From assembly GCF_003627955.1 (NCBI RefSeq), contig NZ_RBWS01000001.1, positions 248,001 to 312,000 on the forward strand: 64,000 nucleotides of DNA, given 5' to 3'. The notes below the pieces were generated by a model. It saw only the letters and a program-made list of their open reading frames with translations, was not told the DNA's origin and searched no databases. Both the position numbers and the translations under genes were made by a program. Shown piece by piece: positions 42,359-51,663 of this stretch. The number at the start of each line of letters is the position of its first letter. The first letter of the stretch is position 1. The stretch is from Sphingobacterium puteale (GTDB lineage Bacteria > Bacteroidota > Bacteroidia > Sphingobacteriales > Sphingobacteriaceae).

Positions 42359-44869
42359 TTATTGTTTATAAAAAATCCATGTTTCATTCACGCCCGTTCC
42401 GGGAATACCTTCCTGATAGGTCCCCATAAGTTTGTTCCATTCCATAACCCGTGGATTGTCCTTGGTCGTTAGCTGATCGATTGTTTGAAAATCCTGTCCT
42501 TTTGGAAAAGAAATATATAACATCAGCTGACGTCCATTGCGGTAGACCAATACCTCGTCAAAGCCTGCTCTGCAGAACCCTGCTGCAACTTCGGGCCATT
42601 CGTTAGATTGATTTTTATGGGCCTCAAAATAAGCCTCCTGTTTCGATTTATCGTCCACCAGTTGTGCGGTAAGTAATACAAAATCGATGTCTTTCACGTT
42701 CTCGGTTCCACAGTTGCTCCGATCGAACGTATAAAATAGATCATTGAACAACTTAGAAGAAATTGCCGGGTAATTGGCTACCCAAGCACTCGATATTTTC
42801 TTACCGATTTCATCGTCTGTCATCAGCAAGATATAATCCTTCCAGCGATATACCTGGCTGCTATCGGCTCCTTGTTTAGCAAAAAAATCTTTGATTTCAG
42901 TCAGTTTAAGCTGCTTTTTTACATCATGAATCTGAAAAAACACAGGTTTGTTAAAAGGAACATAGGTATTGAAAGATACATTTTTAGGAATTGATCGTTT
43001 TTCGGACAATAAAAAGTTATAACGCGGACTGATGCCTGCTTCTTCTTTCACCCTTGCACCTGCCTCGGGGCCGTTATTTATCCACTCAACACTTGGTCCA
43101 TTAGCATTTCGCAATATTTTATTGGATGGAAACCAGTTGTTGCTGACATTCATATAGGCTGAACCTTCATCGGTATAGAGATAAAACCAATGTTCAGGAA
43201 TATGCGCATAAGGCGACACATAGATGCTGTCGATATAATTTTCCTGAATTTTTGTTCCGGGCTGTGCCGATAAGGTGTAGATACCGGCTACATCATACAT
43301 GTGTTTGCCATAACGTGTGATCTTATTTTTTAAAACACGGTTATTACGCATCGCATTGATTGTAGATGTCCAGCCCCAGCCCAAACTAATGCCTGTGTAC
43401 GGAAGATCAAGCAATTCATTATTTGTAATAGCTACATTGCGGACAAAACCGGCACCAATCCCTACTGTTCCCCAATCCTCATTCCCAATATCTTGGATTA
43501 GATTATTGTTGACCACAACACCATCGGTCAAGATACGCTCATCGCTGGGCTGAAAAGGCAGATGTGCTTCCACTTGTTCGTCCGAAAACTGACCGAGTAA
43601 TATCCCAGATCCGCCGATATCCTGAAATAGATTTCCATTTAAACTATCTTTTAGATTGCCAGCTCGATAGTCTATACCTGTCGCGGCTAAATGGGCGAAC
43701 CGGCAAGATGAGATTTTAGTAAATGCGGTATGATTAAGTAGTACTGCAGCTTGAGGCCGTCCCAGCCAAGCCTGATTTTCCAGCCCAGCTTTATCAACAG
43801 TCCCCGGCTTAGCTAATTTATACGCATCCAAAAAATACATACCTGCCTGTAGCGCAACATGTCCAGCATAGTGGGGTCTTAACCAGGAGCTGTGCTGAAA
43901 TTGAAGCCCTTCGATATATACATGACGAACAGGTGATTCCAAAGTCCCTTGCATCCTCAGGATCGTTTCAAGATAAGGCGCTACAACATGTAACTTGCTT
44001 AAGTTTTCATCAGGTCTTTTATAATAATATACTTTATGGTTTTCTTCATCCAAAAACCATTCTCCCGGCTCATCCAAAAATTCAAGGGCATTGACCAGAC
44101 GAAATGCCGAATTGCCATATTCCTTAGACAACCAAGGCTTAGGCCAAGGGTGTTCATTCTGTAATTTACCTTCCGGTTCATGAAAAAATAGTGTGGTACT
44201 ATCTTTTGTGACTACCGCCTCACGAACCCGGAGCTGCGCTATTGCCCACCACTGATGGATGAAAAACTCCATTCCAGCTTTATAGACAAACTTTTTAGGG
44301 AATACATTAGGAATAATAGCAGCCTGCTGCTTAAAGTCCCAATTAATAATCCGTGGCAAGTGGGCATCATCATGGCTTTCCGCACGAATCGCCTTACGTG
44401 AGCCAACCCACAATTGGCGGAAAGGGAAATACTTTCCTCCGGCCTGAGGGGCATCTGCCACCACGATATGCTTAGCTATAGCAGGATCCAGTCTCTTTTC
44501 ACCTTTTACTGGCTGCCAGCCCTCAATAGAAATTCCACCCGAAAATATGGCTTCGTCGCCTAGCGCTTTTATCCAGGTCGGACTTTCGGCTGTTCCGCTG
44601 TCTTCAGGACGTATAAAAATAGTCTGAGTAGGCACATACTGTCCATCCTGAATCCAGATTGTGATTCCATGCTGCATGCGCGGATCGTTTAATCGTCGCC
44701 ATTCCCGAGCCTCACGCAGGGCATCCTCCAAACATGAAAATGGAGCTCGCGGGCTGCCATCCCGTTGTTCCTTGCGGCTTTGTTTACCCACATGGATTTC
44801 ACCTGTCTGCGCCGACAGACTACCGAGCGAAAAAAAAATAAAAAACCATATGAGAATTGTCTGCTTCAT
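42359..44869 (-). CDS. Secreted right-handed beta-helix protein fused to an L-rhamnose/L-fucose mutarotase-like domain
   Basis: An 836-residue protein with a signal peptide (residues 1-20). Residues about 25-640 are a parallel beta-helix of the GH141/GH120-like kind: HGITIWIQDGQY, LRMQGTLESPVRHVYIEGLQ, then repeated N-N-x-hydrophobic turns. Residues about 725-836 match the L-rhamnose mutarotase family (DUF718): QEAYFEAHKNQSNEWPEV, GFDEVLVYRNGRQLML, MEWNKLMGTYQEGIPG. Residues about 640-720 look like a related half-domain (SAWVANYP, YTFDRSNCG). The helix may be a glycosidase (GH141 members include a fucosidase), with the tail equilibrating the anomers of the released sugar. First gene of a unit with a Gfo/Idh enzyme and a symporter. 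Confidence 0.75.
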   Translation of the reverse strand: MKQTILIWFFIFFSLGSLSAQTGEIHVGKQSRKEQRDGSPRAPFSCLEDALREAREWRRLNDPRMQHGITIWIQDGQYVPTQTIFIRPEDSGTAESPTWIKALGDEAIFSGGISIEGWQPVKGEKRLDPAIAKHIVVADAPQAGGKYFPFRQLWVGSRKAIRAESHDDAHLPRIINWDFKQQAAIIPNVFPKKFVYKAGMEFFIHQWWAIAQLRVREAVVTKDSTTLFFHEPEGKLQNEHPWPKPWLSKEYGNSAFRLVNALEFLDEPGEWFLDEENHKVYYYKRPDENLSKLHVVAPYLETILRMQGTLESPVRHVYIEGLQFQHSSWLRPHYAGHVALQAGMYFLDAYKLAKPGTVDKAGLENQAWLGRPQAAVLLNHTAFTKISSCRFAHLAATGIDYRAGNLKDSLNGNLFQDIGGSGILLGQFSDEQVEAHLPFQPSDERILTDGVVVNNNLIQDIGNEDWGTVGIGAGFVRNVAITNNELLDLPYTGISLGWGWTSTINAMRNNRVLKNKITRYGKHMYDVAGIYTLSAQPGTKIQENYIDSIYVSPYAHIPEHWFYLYTDEGSAYMNVSNNWFPSNKILRNANGPSVEWINNGPEAGARVKEEAGISPRYNFLLSEKRSIPKNVSFNTYVPFNKPVFFQIHDVKKQLKLTEIKDFFAKQGADSSQVYRWKDYILLMTDDEIGKKISSAWVANYPAISSKLFNDLFYTFDRSNCGTENVKDIDFVLLTAQLVDDKSKQEAYFEAHKNQSNEWPEVAAGFCRAGFDEVLVYRNGRQLMLYISFPKGQDFQTIDQLTTKDNPRVMEWNKLMGTYQEGIPGTGVNETWIFYKQ

Positions 44870-44923
44870 CTGTAAAATAATTTAAATATGATACTATTCG
44901 GTTTCAGCCGTACTTATAGACTC

Positions 44924-44953
44924 AGAACAATGGCTATCAATAGCCACTGTTCT
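44924..44953 (-). terminator. Hairpin terminator-like element after the susD remnant
   Basis: AGAACA(A/G)TGGCTA and its complement form a 13-bp stem with one G:T-type mismatch around a 4-base loop. It overlaps the last codons of the susD remnant and closes the GH operon that runs from beyond 64000. No long T-run follows, so strength is uncertain. Confidence 0.55.
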
Positions 44954-45128
44954 AAAGAAATTCACCGAGGTTGCTAATAGCATCCATCTGTCCCTGCGGA
45001 ATAGGCCGAAGGGCATAAACGCCATTCGTAAAGCTGTTTACCTTAGGACTGAATAACGAACCTGAATTAAATTTCACCAAAAAACGATAAAAACTATATC
45101 TCGCTGTACCTAGATCGATATTTGTTGG
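44937..45128 (-). pseudogene. 3' fragment of a susD (RagB/SusD-family) gene
   Basis: Read on the minus strand in the frame CTA GGT ACA GCG, this stretch encodes GTARYSFYRFLVKFNSGS, then NGVYALRPIPQGQMDA, then ISNLGEFL, a TAG stop, and NSGY before TGA. The (R)PIPQ...D motif and the terminal QN(P/S)GY are hallmarks of the SusD C-terminus; the TAG stands where CAG (Gln) is expected. A stop lies in frame at 45129-45131 and no start precedes it. Some 60 codons of an expected 500-600 remain. Its first 19 bases overlap the GH2 stop region in another frame, marking a deletion joint. Confidence 0.8.
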
Positions 45129-47506
45129 TCACCTAAAGCCGAGCTGATAATCACAGTACAGGGTGTGTCGGCCATTTTTTGAATCATTCCCAATGCTTTT
45201 CCCTTAAATGTTCTTCTTTTGGGCTGATGTAAGCCCCTTAGGTCGGCCTGAAATCCGTTATCGGTTCCAAGCACTTTCGCATTTCCCTTTACAATAAACT
45301 CAATTTCCTGATCATTGTGCAACACGGACTGTCCTGCTTGATCCACCAGTTCTGCGGTCACAAAATAAAGGTCCCGAGATTCTCCTGTGGCATATTTTTC
45401 ATGTTCCACAGAAACTTTTACTGCATATGCTTCTGTGGCCGTGCGGACACTTGCTTCCTGAACAATTTTACCAGCCCGCTTTTTAACCACCTTCAGTTCG
45501 CCTTTTTCAAAAGGCACCTTCCAGCTAGCGTGCAAACGATCTGCTGTCTTTGCTGAAGTTCCCAAACTCTTACCATTGAGAAACAGTTCGACCGCCTCAG
45601 CCTTGTTATAATAAGCCCACACGTCCACACTATCGCCGGTTTTCCAATTCCAATGCGGTAAAAGATGCAGGACATCCTTGTCAGTCCATTCAGACTGATA
45701 CATATAGTACACGTCTTTGGGAATACCGGCAAGATCAACAATGCCATAGTAAGAGCTCCTTGCGGGATAAGGGTAAGGCACTGGCTCGCCCAGATAATCG
45801 AAACCTGTCCATACAAACGTTCCGGCCAGGAAAGGACGATTCTTGACCGCCAACCAAGCTTTCTCATGGCTTGTGCCCCAGTAGGCGGCAACATTATCAT
45901 AGGCCGATACCGTAAAATCAGGATTGCCATTGACGACATATTTGTCCTTCGATGATGCAGGCCAAAGCTGAATCGTGTCGTGCAGCCTGTCATATACCCC
46001 TCTGGTCTGTAAGGCAGACACGGTTTCTGATGCCAACAGCGGTATATTTTTGAATTCTACAGGTAATTTATCATAATCTTCATGCTTGTAGTTGAAGCCC
46101 AGTACATCCAAAGCCTCTGCCTGTGCGATAAAATTCTTTACATAATTATTTTCGGTCAAGGCAGCAGTAACGGGGCGTGTTGGATCCAGAGATTTTACCA
46201 ATTTGGCCATTTCTTGCGTTAAGGCAATACCCGTGGAGTCAAATTGTTCTCGAATTTCATTTCCGATGCTCCATAGGATAACCGAAGCATGATTACGATC
46301 TCGACGCACCCATGCCTCAATATCCTTGAGGTGTTCCGTAGGAAAGTCAATGTGGTAGTCGAACTTATTTTTTCGCTTTTTCCACATGTCAAAGGCTTCA
46401 TTGTAAACCAAAATTCCCATTTCGTCGCAGAGATCGAGTAACTCTTCTGCGGGTGGATTATGCGCAGTGCGAATGGCATTGGCGCCCATTTCTTTCATCA
46501 TAACAAGCTGCCTTTTTGCAGCGGACTTATTGAAAGCCGCCCCTAAAATGCCCAAATCATGATGCATGCAGACTCCATAAATCTTCAAAGCCTCGCCGTT
46601 TAAGTAAAAACCTGTTTTTGCATCAAACCGAATTGTCCGGAATCCAATTCGCTTTTCGATTTGATCTTCGATTGTATTATTTTCAGTTAAAAGAGCCAGT
46701 TGCACGCGATATAAATTCGGCGCAAGGGGACTCCAACGTTGTGGTTTTTCCACTTGAAGGGATGCATCTATATGACCATCTTTCTCCAGCCCTGTTTTTT
46801 TCAGCAGCAGATTGCCATTGGGATCCCATATCGTAATCTGATATTTCTTCCCTGCAACTCCATTAGAACGGGAACGCTTATTCAACTTGGAAAGTATTTT
46901 CAGCTGTCCCAGTTCACCATGGATTTCGGGCGTGGTGATAAAAGTCTCCTGCTCATCGAGGCGTACTGGACCGGTCTTGATCAGATAAACATCCCGGTAG
47001 ATTCCGGAACCTGAATACCATCTGGAGTTTGGCTGTTTACTATTATCCACACGAACAGCGATCCGGTTGGGCTGGTTCCCAAATTTAAGATGCGGAGTCA
47101 GATCCAGTGTAAAAGAGAGGTAACCATTGGGCTTTTTCCCCAAATAAACCCCATTGATCCATATTTCAGCATAGCGGTAAACTCCGCCAAAGTACAATTG
47201 TATATTTTTGCCTTGATCTGCGGTCGGCAACTTAAACTGCTTACTGTACCAGCCAATTCCGCCGGGCAATGCTCCACCGGCGTTTCCAGCAGGATAGGAA
47301 GCGCCAAAATCAGCTTTAATACTCCAGTCATGAGGGAGTTCGACCGATTCCCAAGCCTGAGGATCGATATCATGCAGGCGGTAACCCAGCTGATCCTGCA
47401 ACGTGAAATGCCAGTTTTCATTAAAGTGGATTTTGGCGCGTCCCTGCCCAGATACAAGTTGTAGCTGCAACAGAAAGAGAACAGAAATAAAATAATGTAA
47501 CTTCAT
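45110..47506 (-). CDS. GH2 beta-galactosidase/beta-glucuronidase family protein with DUF4982-like C-terminal domain
   Basis: A 798-residue protein with signal peptide (about residues 1-20). It has a sugar-binding domain (ELPHDWSIKADF), a beta-sandwich and a TIM barrel with acid/base Glu in SIGNEIRE (E417) and nucleophile Glu in LLASETVS (E494). A DUF4982-type domain (HWNWKTGDSVDVWAYYN) and a final Ig-like domain follow. The exact sugar (galactose, glucuronate or other) cannot be told by eye. Its last codons run out of frame into the susD remnant, so the native C-terminus may have been slightly altered by the deletion. Last gene of the long GH operon. Confidence 0.88.
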   Translation of the reverse strand: MKLHYFISVLFLLQLQLVSGQGRAKIHFNENWHFTLQDQLGYRLHDIDPQAWESVELPHDWSIKADFGASYPAGNAGGALPGGIGWYSKQFKLPTADQGKNIQLYFGGVYRYAEIWINGVYLGKKPNGYLSFTLDLTPHLKFGNQPNRIAVRVDNSKQPNSRWYSGSGIYRDVYLIKTGPVRLDEQETFITTPEIHGELGQLKILSKLNKRSRSNGVAGKKYQITIWDPNGNLLLKKTGLEKDGHIDASLQVEKPQRWSPLAPNLYRVQLALLTENNTIEDQIEKRIGFRTIRFDAKTGFYLNGEALKIYGVCMHHDLGILGAAFNKSAAKRQLVMMKEMGANAIRTAHNPPAEELLDLCDEMGILVYNEAFDMWKKRKNKFDYHIDFPTEHLKDIEAWVRRDRNHASVILWSIGNEIREQFDSTGIALTQEMAKLVKSLDPTRPVTAALTENNYVKNFIAQAEALDVLGFNYKHEDYDKLPVEFKNIPLLASETVSALQTRGVYDRLHDTIQLWPASSKDKYVVNGNPDFTVSAYDNVAAYWGTSHEKAWLAVKNRPFLAGTFVWTGFDYLGEPVPYPYPARSSYYGIVDLAGIPKDVYYMYQSEWTDKDVLHLLPHWNWKTGDSVDVWAYYNKAEAVELFLNGKSLGTSAKTADRLHASWKVPFEKGELKVVKKRAGKIVQEASVRTATEAYAVKVSVEHEKYATGESRDLYFVTAELVDQAGQSVLHNDQEIEFIVKGNAKVLGTDNGFQADLRGLHQPKRRTFKGKALGMIQKMADTPCTVIISSALGDQQISI

Positions 47507-47525
47507 ATTAAATGATGATTTATAA

Positions 47526-47535
47526 GCACTGTTAT
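47526..47535 (-). promoter_or_regulatory. 10-mer shared with the rhaT upstream region
   Basis: GCACTGTTAT, 20 bases before the GH2 start codon, is identical to part of the tandem repeat upstream of rhaT (15924-15933). It may be a common regulator half-site. With a single copy, chance cannot be excluded. Confidence 0.2.
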
Positions 47536-47685
47536 CACTGCCATCAATGATATTATTGTGCTTGTTTCTTTATTCATTAATCAATGTTGAGGCATTCATG
47601 CTGCCTTCGGTTTAAAAACTCTGTTGGAATAGCCCAGCATGGTCGATCATTTACCAAGGACAATTCATGCTTCTGGTTTAAGATC

Positions 47686-48786
47686 TTAAAAATGCAGGTT
47701 ACTCCGGCCTAGATCTTTAGAGGTCGCCAAGGCTATACCACGGTTACCTTTGCTATCTACGGCACAATAAAAGTGATAGACGATACCCTCCGTTTTCAGC
47801 ACAAAAGACTTGTGCGCATATTGCTGATCAAAGCTCTCACTTGATTCAATCAGGTTGGTGCCTTCCCAATCCGTCCAATGGATCAGGTCTTTGGAAGCGG
47901 CAAAACGGTTAAATGCCCCTTTACGATCTTTCCAAAATGCCCCAAAATAGAACATAACCCAGGTATCATGAATACGTTGGATCATGGGGTCACCCGTGAT
48001 GCCGATAGGATGATGAACCACCGGATCTTTTTGAAAACGCTTCCAGGTTTTCATATCGTCAGATACGGCCATACCAATCCGTTCATACCAGCGGGTTGCC
48101 TTATTATTCACCAAAGAATCGCCCACGGCATTGTAATACATCACAAAACGATGTCCTGTATTTTTATCCGGGTCTTCAATGACATAGCTTTTAAATAGCT
48201 TATGACGGTTTTCCCACCAGGAAACATCTGGGTCTGTACTGTTCAGGACAGGATTGGGCAGCTGCTGCCACTGGACGGGTTTGATGGGCTTCATATTGGT
48301 ATAAGCGATCCCGATAGATAATGGTTCAGGCTCATAGCCTGCGGTAGAACCGCCGAAATAAGACATCCAATATTTTCCAGCATAGGTATTGAGTTTATAT
48401 GTTCCACCCCATTTTGTATCAACCAAAGCATTGTATCCTGCTCGCTGCTTGGCATCCCAGTTACCATCGGGTGCCACAGCAAGCTGTTTCCCCAGGGTCT
48501 CCCAATGCAGGAGATCCGAGCTCTGCGCCAGCCAGGTCTCATAACCACTTCCATCAAACACAATATAGGTCATATACCAATATTTTCCGGCTTTGTATAG
48601 CGTTGGACAGTCTATCAGTTCACCTTTATGCTGCGGAACCAACACGAGCCCGTACTTGTAAGGTGTCTTTACCTCTTCATAAATTTTTGTCATTTCCGCA
48701 CTGGAAATTCGTTGAGCATGTGCCCAAGATGTCCAGCCTGGCAATGCAAAAAACAGCAATAGTAGTATTCTTTTCAGTCGTCTCAT
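47686..48786 (-). CDS. Secreted GH43/GH32-like propeller glycosidase, family unassigned
   Basis: A 366-residue protein with a signal peptide (about residues 1-24). The rest shows the blade rhythm of five-bladed propeller glycosidases: GELIDCPTLYKAGKYWYMTY with a candidate catalytic Asp, SSDLLHWETLGKQL, STDPDVSWWENRHKLF, and SKDLIHWTDWEG near the end. Such DLxHW repeats occur in GH43, GH32, GH117 and GH130. I cannot place it in one family. It lies between GH78 and GH2 in the long operon, 97 and 179 bases from its neighbours. Confidence 0.65.
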   Translation of the reverse strand: MRRLKRILLLLFFALPGWTSWAHAQRISSAEMTKIYEEVKTPYKYGLVLVPQHKGELIDCPTLYKAGKYWYMTYIVFDGSGYETWLAQSSDLLHWETLGKQLAVAPDGNWDAKQRAGYNALVDTKWGGTYKLNTYAGKYWMSYFGGSTAGYEPEPLSIGIAYTNMKPIKPVQWQQLPNPVLNSTDPDVSWWENRHKLFKSYVIEDPDKNTGHRFVMYYNAVGDSLVNNKATRWYERIGMAVSDDMKTWKRFQKDPVVHHPIGITGDPMIQRIHDTWVMFYFGAFWKDRKGAFNRFAASKDLIHWTDWEGTNLIESSESFDQQYAHKSFVLKTEGIVYHFYCAVDSKGNRGIALATSKDLGRSNLHF

Positions 48787-48883
48787 CTGTAATCGTTATT
48801 CTTTCATCGTTGCTTTCAAGTCCCTCATGTGACAGCCAGACCATTGTCCATGCTACTTTTAACGACGGGGAGCTTGCTTGCTT

Positions 48884-51622
48884 TTACTTCGTAATGGTAT
48901 ATTTTCCCGAGCCCAATTTCAGTTCCACCTGCTCCTTGGTAGAAACCACAGCATCGCGATCCAGCTGCTTTCCATTGACCAAATAGCTTCCTTTAGGCAA
49001 AATCAACGTACATTGGCTATTGACAGGAATTTCCAGTTGATAATTTCCTTTCGATTGCTCCCGGTTAAAATAAATTTTCCCATATGGACTTCTAAAACTT
49101 ATTTCACAGTCTTTCAGTGCGTTTAGCAATTTGGGCTCGATCCGAAAATGTTTAAATGCAGTCGATCCTGCATCTTGCTGTATCCCACCCAAACCGGTAT
49201 GAAACCATTCCATCAGGTGTCCGAGCATAAAATGATTATTGGAGACGTTTGGAAGGCCCGCCCAGGACTCGGTCAGTGCCGTGGCACCTTTTCGCAGCTG
49301 ATAACCATATCCGGGCCTGTCATCACGGTGATGCATGGCATAGATCAGATCATCACGCTTGTTGGCTTGCAACACCTGTAACAAATAACGATGACCGATA
49401 TCTCCGGCGGTCAACGCCGTATCGTTTTGACAGACCGTTTTTGTTAATCTGTTAAAGACTGCCTGTTCGGCCTCCTGGGGTACTAAACCAACGTAGAGCG
49501 GCATAGCCAACGCCGTCTGACTACCGGAACCATAGCTATGCTCCTGAGGCCGATAAAATTGCTGATTGAACGCATCGAATACGGCCTGCTGTAAATTCTC
49601 AAACTTGTTAGCATCTTCTTTCTTTCCAAGCAGCGTAGCAATCTCTTTCATCAGTTTGAGGTCGTAGTAATAAATTGCTGTAGCCGTGATTCCTGGAGTA
49701 GTCAGCTGGGAAACACCCGGACGCTCAGGCCCCAAATCATACCAGTCACCCAAACCCTGTGTCAAAATATGATCCTTCGCCTTTGTGCCCAAATAATCAA
49801 TATAACGGATCATCATGGCATAATTATCAGTTAGAAAGGCCTTGTTTCCATACCAGCAGTAGGCATACCATGCCAGGATAATCGAGCTGCTTCCCCACTC
49901 GGGTGAATCCCTGAACATATCTCCGCCCCAGTCAAATTGCACATATTCGGGCGCTATTTCAGGAACCAACCCATCCTTTGTCTGAGATTGGCGCATATCC
50001 CGCAGCGACTTGGCAAACAGGCGTTCAGCATCAAAGTTAAATTGTACCGACGGCCCCATTAAATGTAACTGCTCCAGCCATCCTAATTTTTCGCGGTGCG
50101 GACAATCGGTAAAGACACTGACCATATTACTTTTAATAGCCCAATTGATCAATTTATGGATCTGATTAAATAGCGTATCGGAGCTTTGAAAGCTTCCTAA
50201 CTGTGTCGTGCTATTTCTAATATGGGCCAATTGTATCGCATCGATTCGAATTGGTTTGCCACCTGCAGAACGCAATTGAACCTCGGCGTAGCGAAATCCA
50301 TAATACGTAAAACGTGGCTGCCAAGACACCGTCTCATCTTTTGCAAAAATATATTGGTAATAATAAGGGCTTCCCGAATGCTTTTGACTAGGACGTCCAT
50401 CCGCGGTCAGCAATTCAGCCGGATACACCCGTACGGTATCTCCCGCTTGTCCGGTCATTTGCATGGTGACAATACCTGATGCATTCTGTCCAAAATCATA
50501 GGTGATCCGTTTCCCCCCATCAGCTTGCTGAAATCTAACAGGTGCGAAGCGCTGCATAATTTTTACCGGATCGATATCCTGTGCCCGTAGATGCGGTCCA
50601 TCCGTTATGACCGCTTGCTGCCAGCTCCTGTCATCGTAGTTGGGAGCTGACCAATGATCAGGCAAAATTTGTGCATTGTAGTCCTCGCCTCCATACATGC
50701 TGGAAAAAGTAATTGGTGACCGGTGTGTTTTCCAGCCTGCATCACTCACGATGAATTCCTGCGTTCCGTCCGTAAAAGTATTGACAATCTTAAGTTTGAG
50801 TTTTGGTAGACCAAAAGCAACTTTATGTTTTTGGAATCGACCTTTAATTGGTGGAATATAATAAAATCCATTTCCTAATAGGGCAGCAATCGTATTTTTA
50901 CCTTGTTGCCAGGCTTGGGTAAGATCGTAAACCACATAATAGGCTTCTTTATCATATTTCGTCCAGCCCGGCTGTAGCACTGCATCATCTACCCGCTTGC
51001 CGTTCAAGAGCAATTCGTAATGTCCCAGACCTGCCACATAAGCGATTGAAGAACTGATCTTCTTTTTCACATGAACTGATTTCCTGAAAACCGGAAGCTC
51101 ATAACTTTTATCCAGGCGGAGCTTGCTGGAACTTAGAGGTAGTGGGTTGATCAACGAATCCGGCAATATATCTTTAGCAATCCATCGTGCATTCCCCCAA
51201 TCTTCTGCATTCAACAATCCCGTATGAAAACGTTGTACCGCGCTTGTAGCTGTCTCCTTTTTATTATCACGTACCTGCACACGTATGTAATAACTTGTAC
51301 CTGTAGCTAAAGGGGTTCCCTGGTATAACAAATTTAGGGATTGTTCTGTCGCTACCCATTGGGAATCCCAAAGCATGTCCTGCTTTGCAAAACGAGCGCT
51401 TTTACTGACTTCAATACGATAAGCCTGTTGTCGTACATCAGATTTATCGCTGCTCAATTGCCAACTAAACGCGGGTGTTAAAGTATTTGTGCCCAATGGG
51501 TTTTCGCGTCCTTCGATTAAAACACGAGTCACCGCTAACTTAGCCATACCAACCATGGGTATAGCAAGTAATAACAGGAAAATGCTTCCTAAAACGATTC
51601 CCTGCTTTCCAATATTTTTCAT
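48884..51622 (-). CDS. GH78 alpha-L-rhamnosidase (second copy)
   Basis: A 912-residue secreted enzyme (signal peptide about residues 1-28). Domain order is typical of GH78: N-terminal fibronectin-like domain (ENPLGTNTLTPAFSWQL), beta-sandwich with GLGHYELLLNGKRVDD, jelly-roll, an (alpha/alpha)6 barrel with FTDCPHREKLGWLEQ, and a C-terminal beta domain. The REKLGW motif is a common variant of the general-acid block in Bacteroidota GH78 proteins. It should release alpha-L-rhamnose from rhamnogalacturonan backbone fragments or side chains. Adjacent to the GH28 gene (41-base gap), which fits stepwise backbone degradation. Confidence 0.9.
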   Translation of the reverse strand: MKNIGKQGIVLGSIFLLLLAIPMVGMAKLAVTRVLIEGRENPLGTNTLTPAFSWQLSSDKSDVRQQAYRIEVSKSARFAKQDMLWDSQWVATEQSLNLLYQGTPLATGTSYYIRVQVRDNKKETATSAVQRFHTGLLNAEDWGNARWIAKDILPDSLINPLPLSSSKLRLDKSYELPVFRKSVHVKKKISSSIAYVAGLGHYELLLNGKRVDDAVLQPGWTKYDKEAYYVVYDLTQAWQQGKNTIAALLGNGFYYIPPIKGRFQKHKVAFGLPKLKLKIVNTFTDGTQEFIVSDAGWKTHRSPITFSSMYGGEDYNAQILPDHWSAPNYDDRSWQQAVITDGPHLRAQDIDPVKIMQRFAPVRFQQADGGKRITYDFGQNASGIVTMQMTGQAGDTVRVYPAELLTADGRPSQKHSGSPYYYQYIFAKDETVSWQPRFTYYGFRYAEVQLRSAGGKPIRIDAIQLAHIRNSTTQLGSFQSSDTLFNQIHKLINWAIKSNMVSVFTDCPHREKLGWLEQLHLMGPSVQFNFDAERLFAKSLRDMRQSQTKDGLVPEIAPEYVQFDWGGDMFRDSPEWGSSSIILAWYAYCWYGNKAFLTDNYAMMIRYIDYLGTKAKDHILTQGLGDWYDLGPERPGVSQLTTPGITATAIYYYDLKLMKEIATLLGKKEDANKFENLQQAVFDAFNQQFYRPQEHSYGSGSQTALAMPLYVGLVPQEAEQAVFNRLTKTVCQNDTALTAGDIGHRYLLQVLQANKRDDLIYAMHHRDDRPGYGYQLRKGATALTESWAGLPNVSNNHFMLGHLMEWFHTGLGGIQQDAGSTAFKHFRIEPKLLNALKDCEISFRSPYGKIYFNREQSKGNYQLEIPVNSQCTLILPKGSYLVNGKQLDRDAVVSTKEQVELKLGSGKYTITK

Positions 51623-51663
51623 TCTTTTTTTCTTTTTTCCCCGGTTGTATTCATATCCAACTA

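Noticed and set aside
47507..47685. Search for another susC/susD remnant in the gap before the GH2 gene at 45110
   Set aside because: Minus-strand frames give only short peptides without SusC or SusD motifs.
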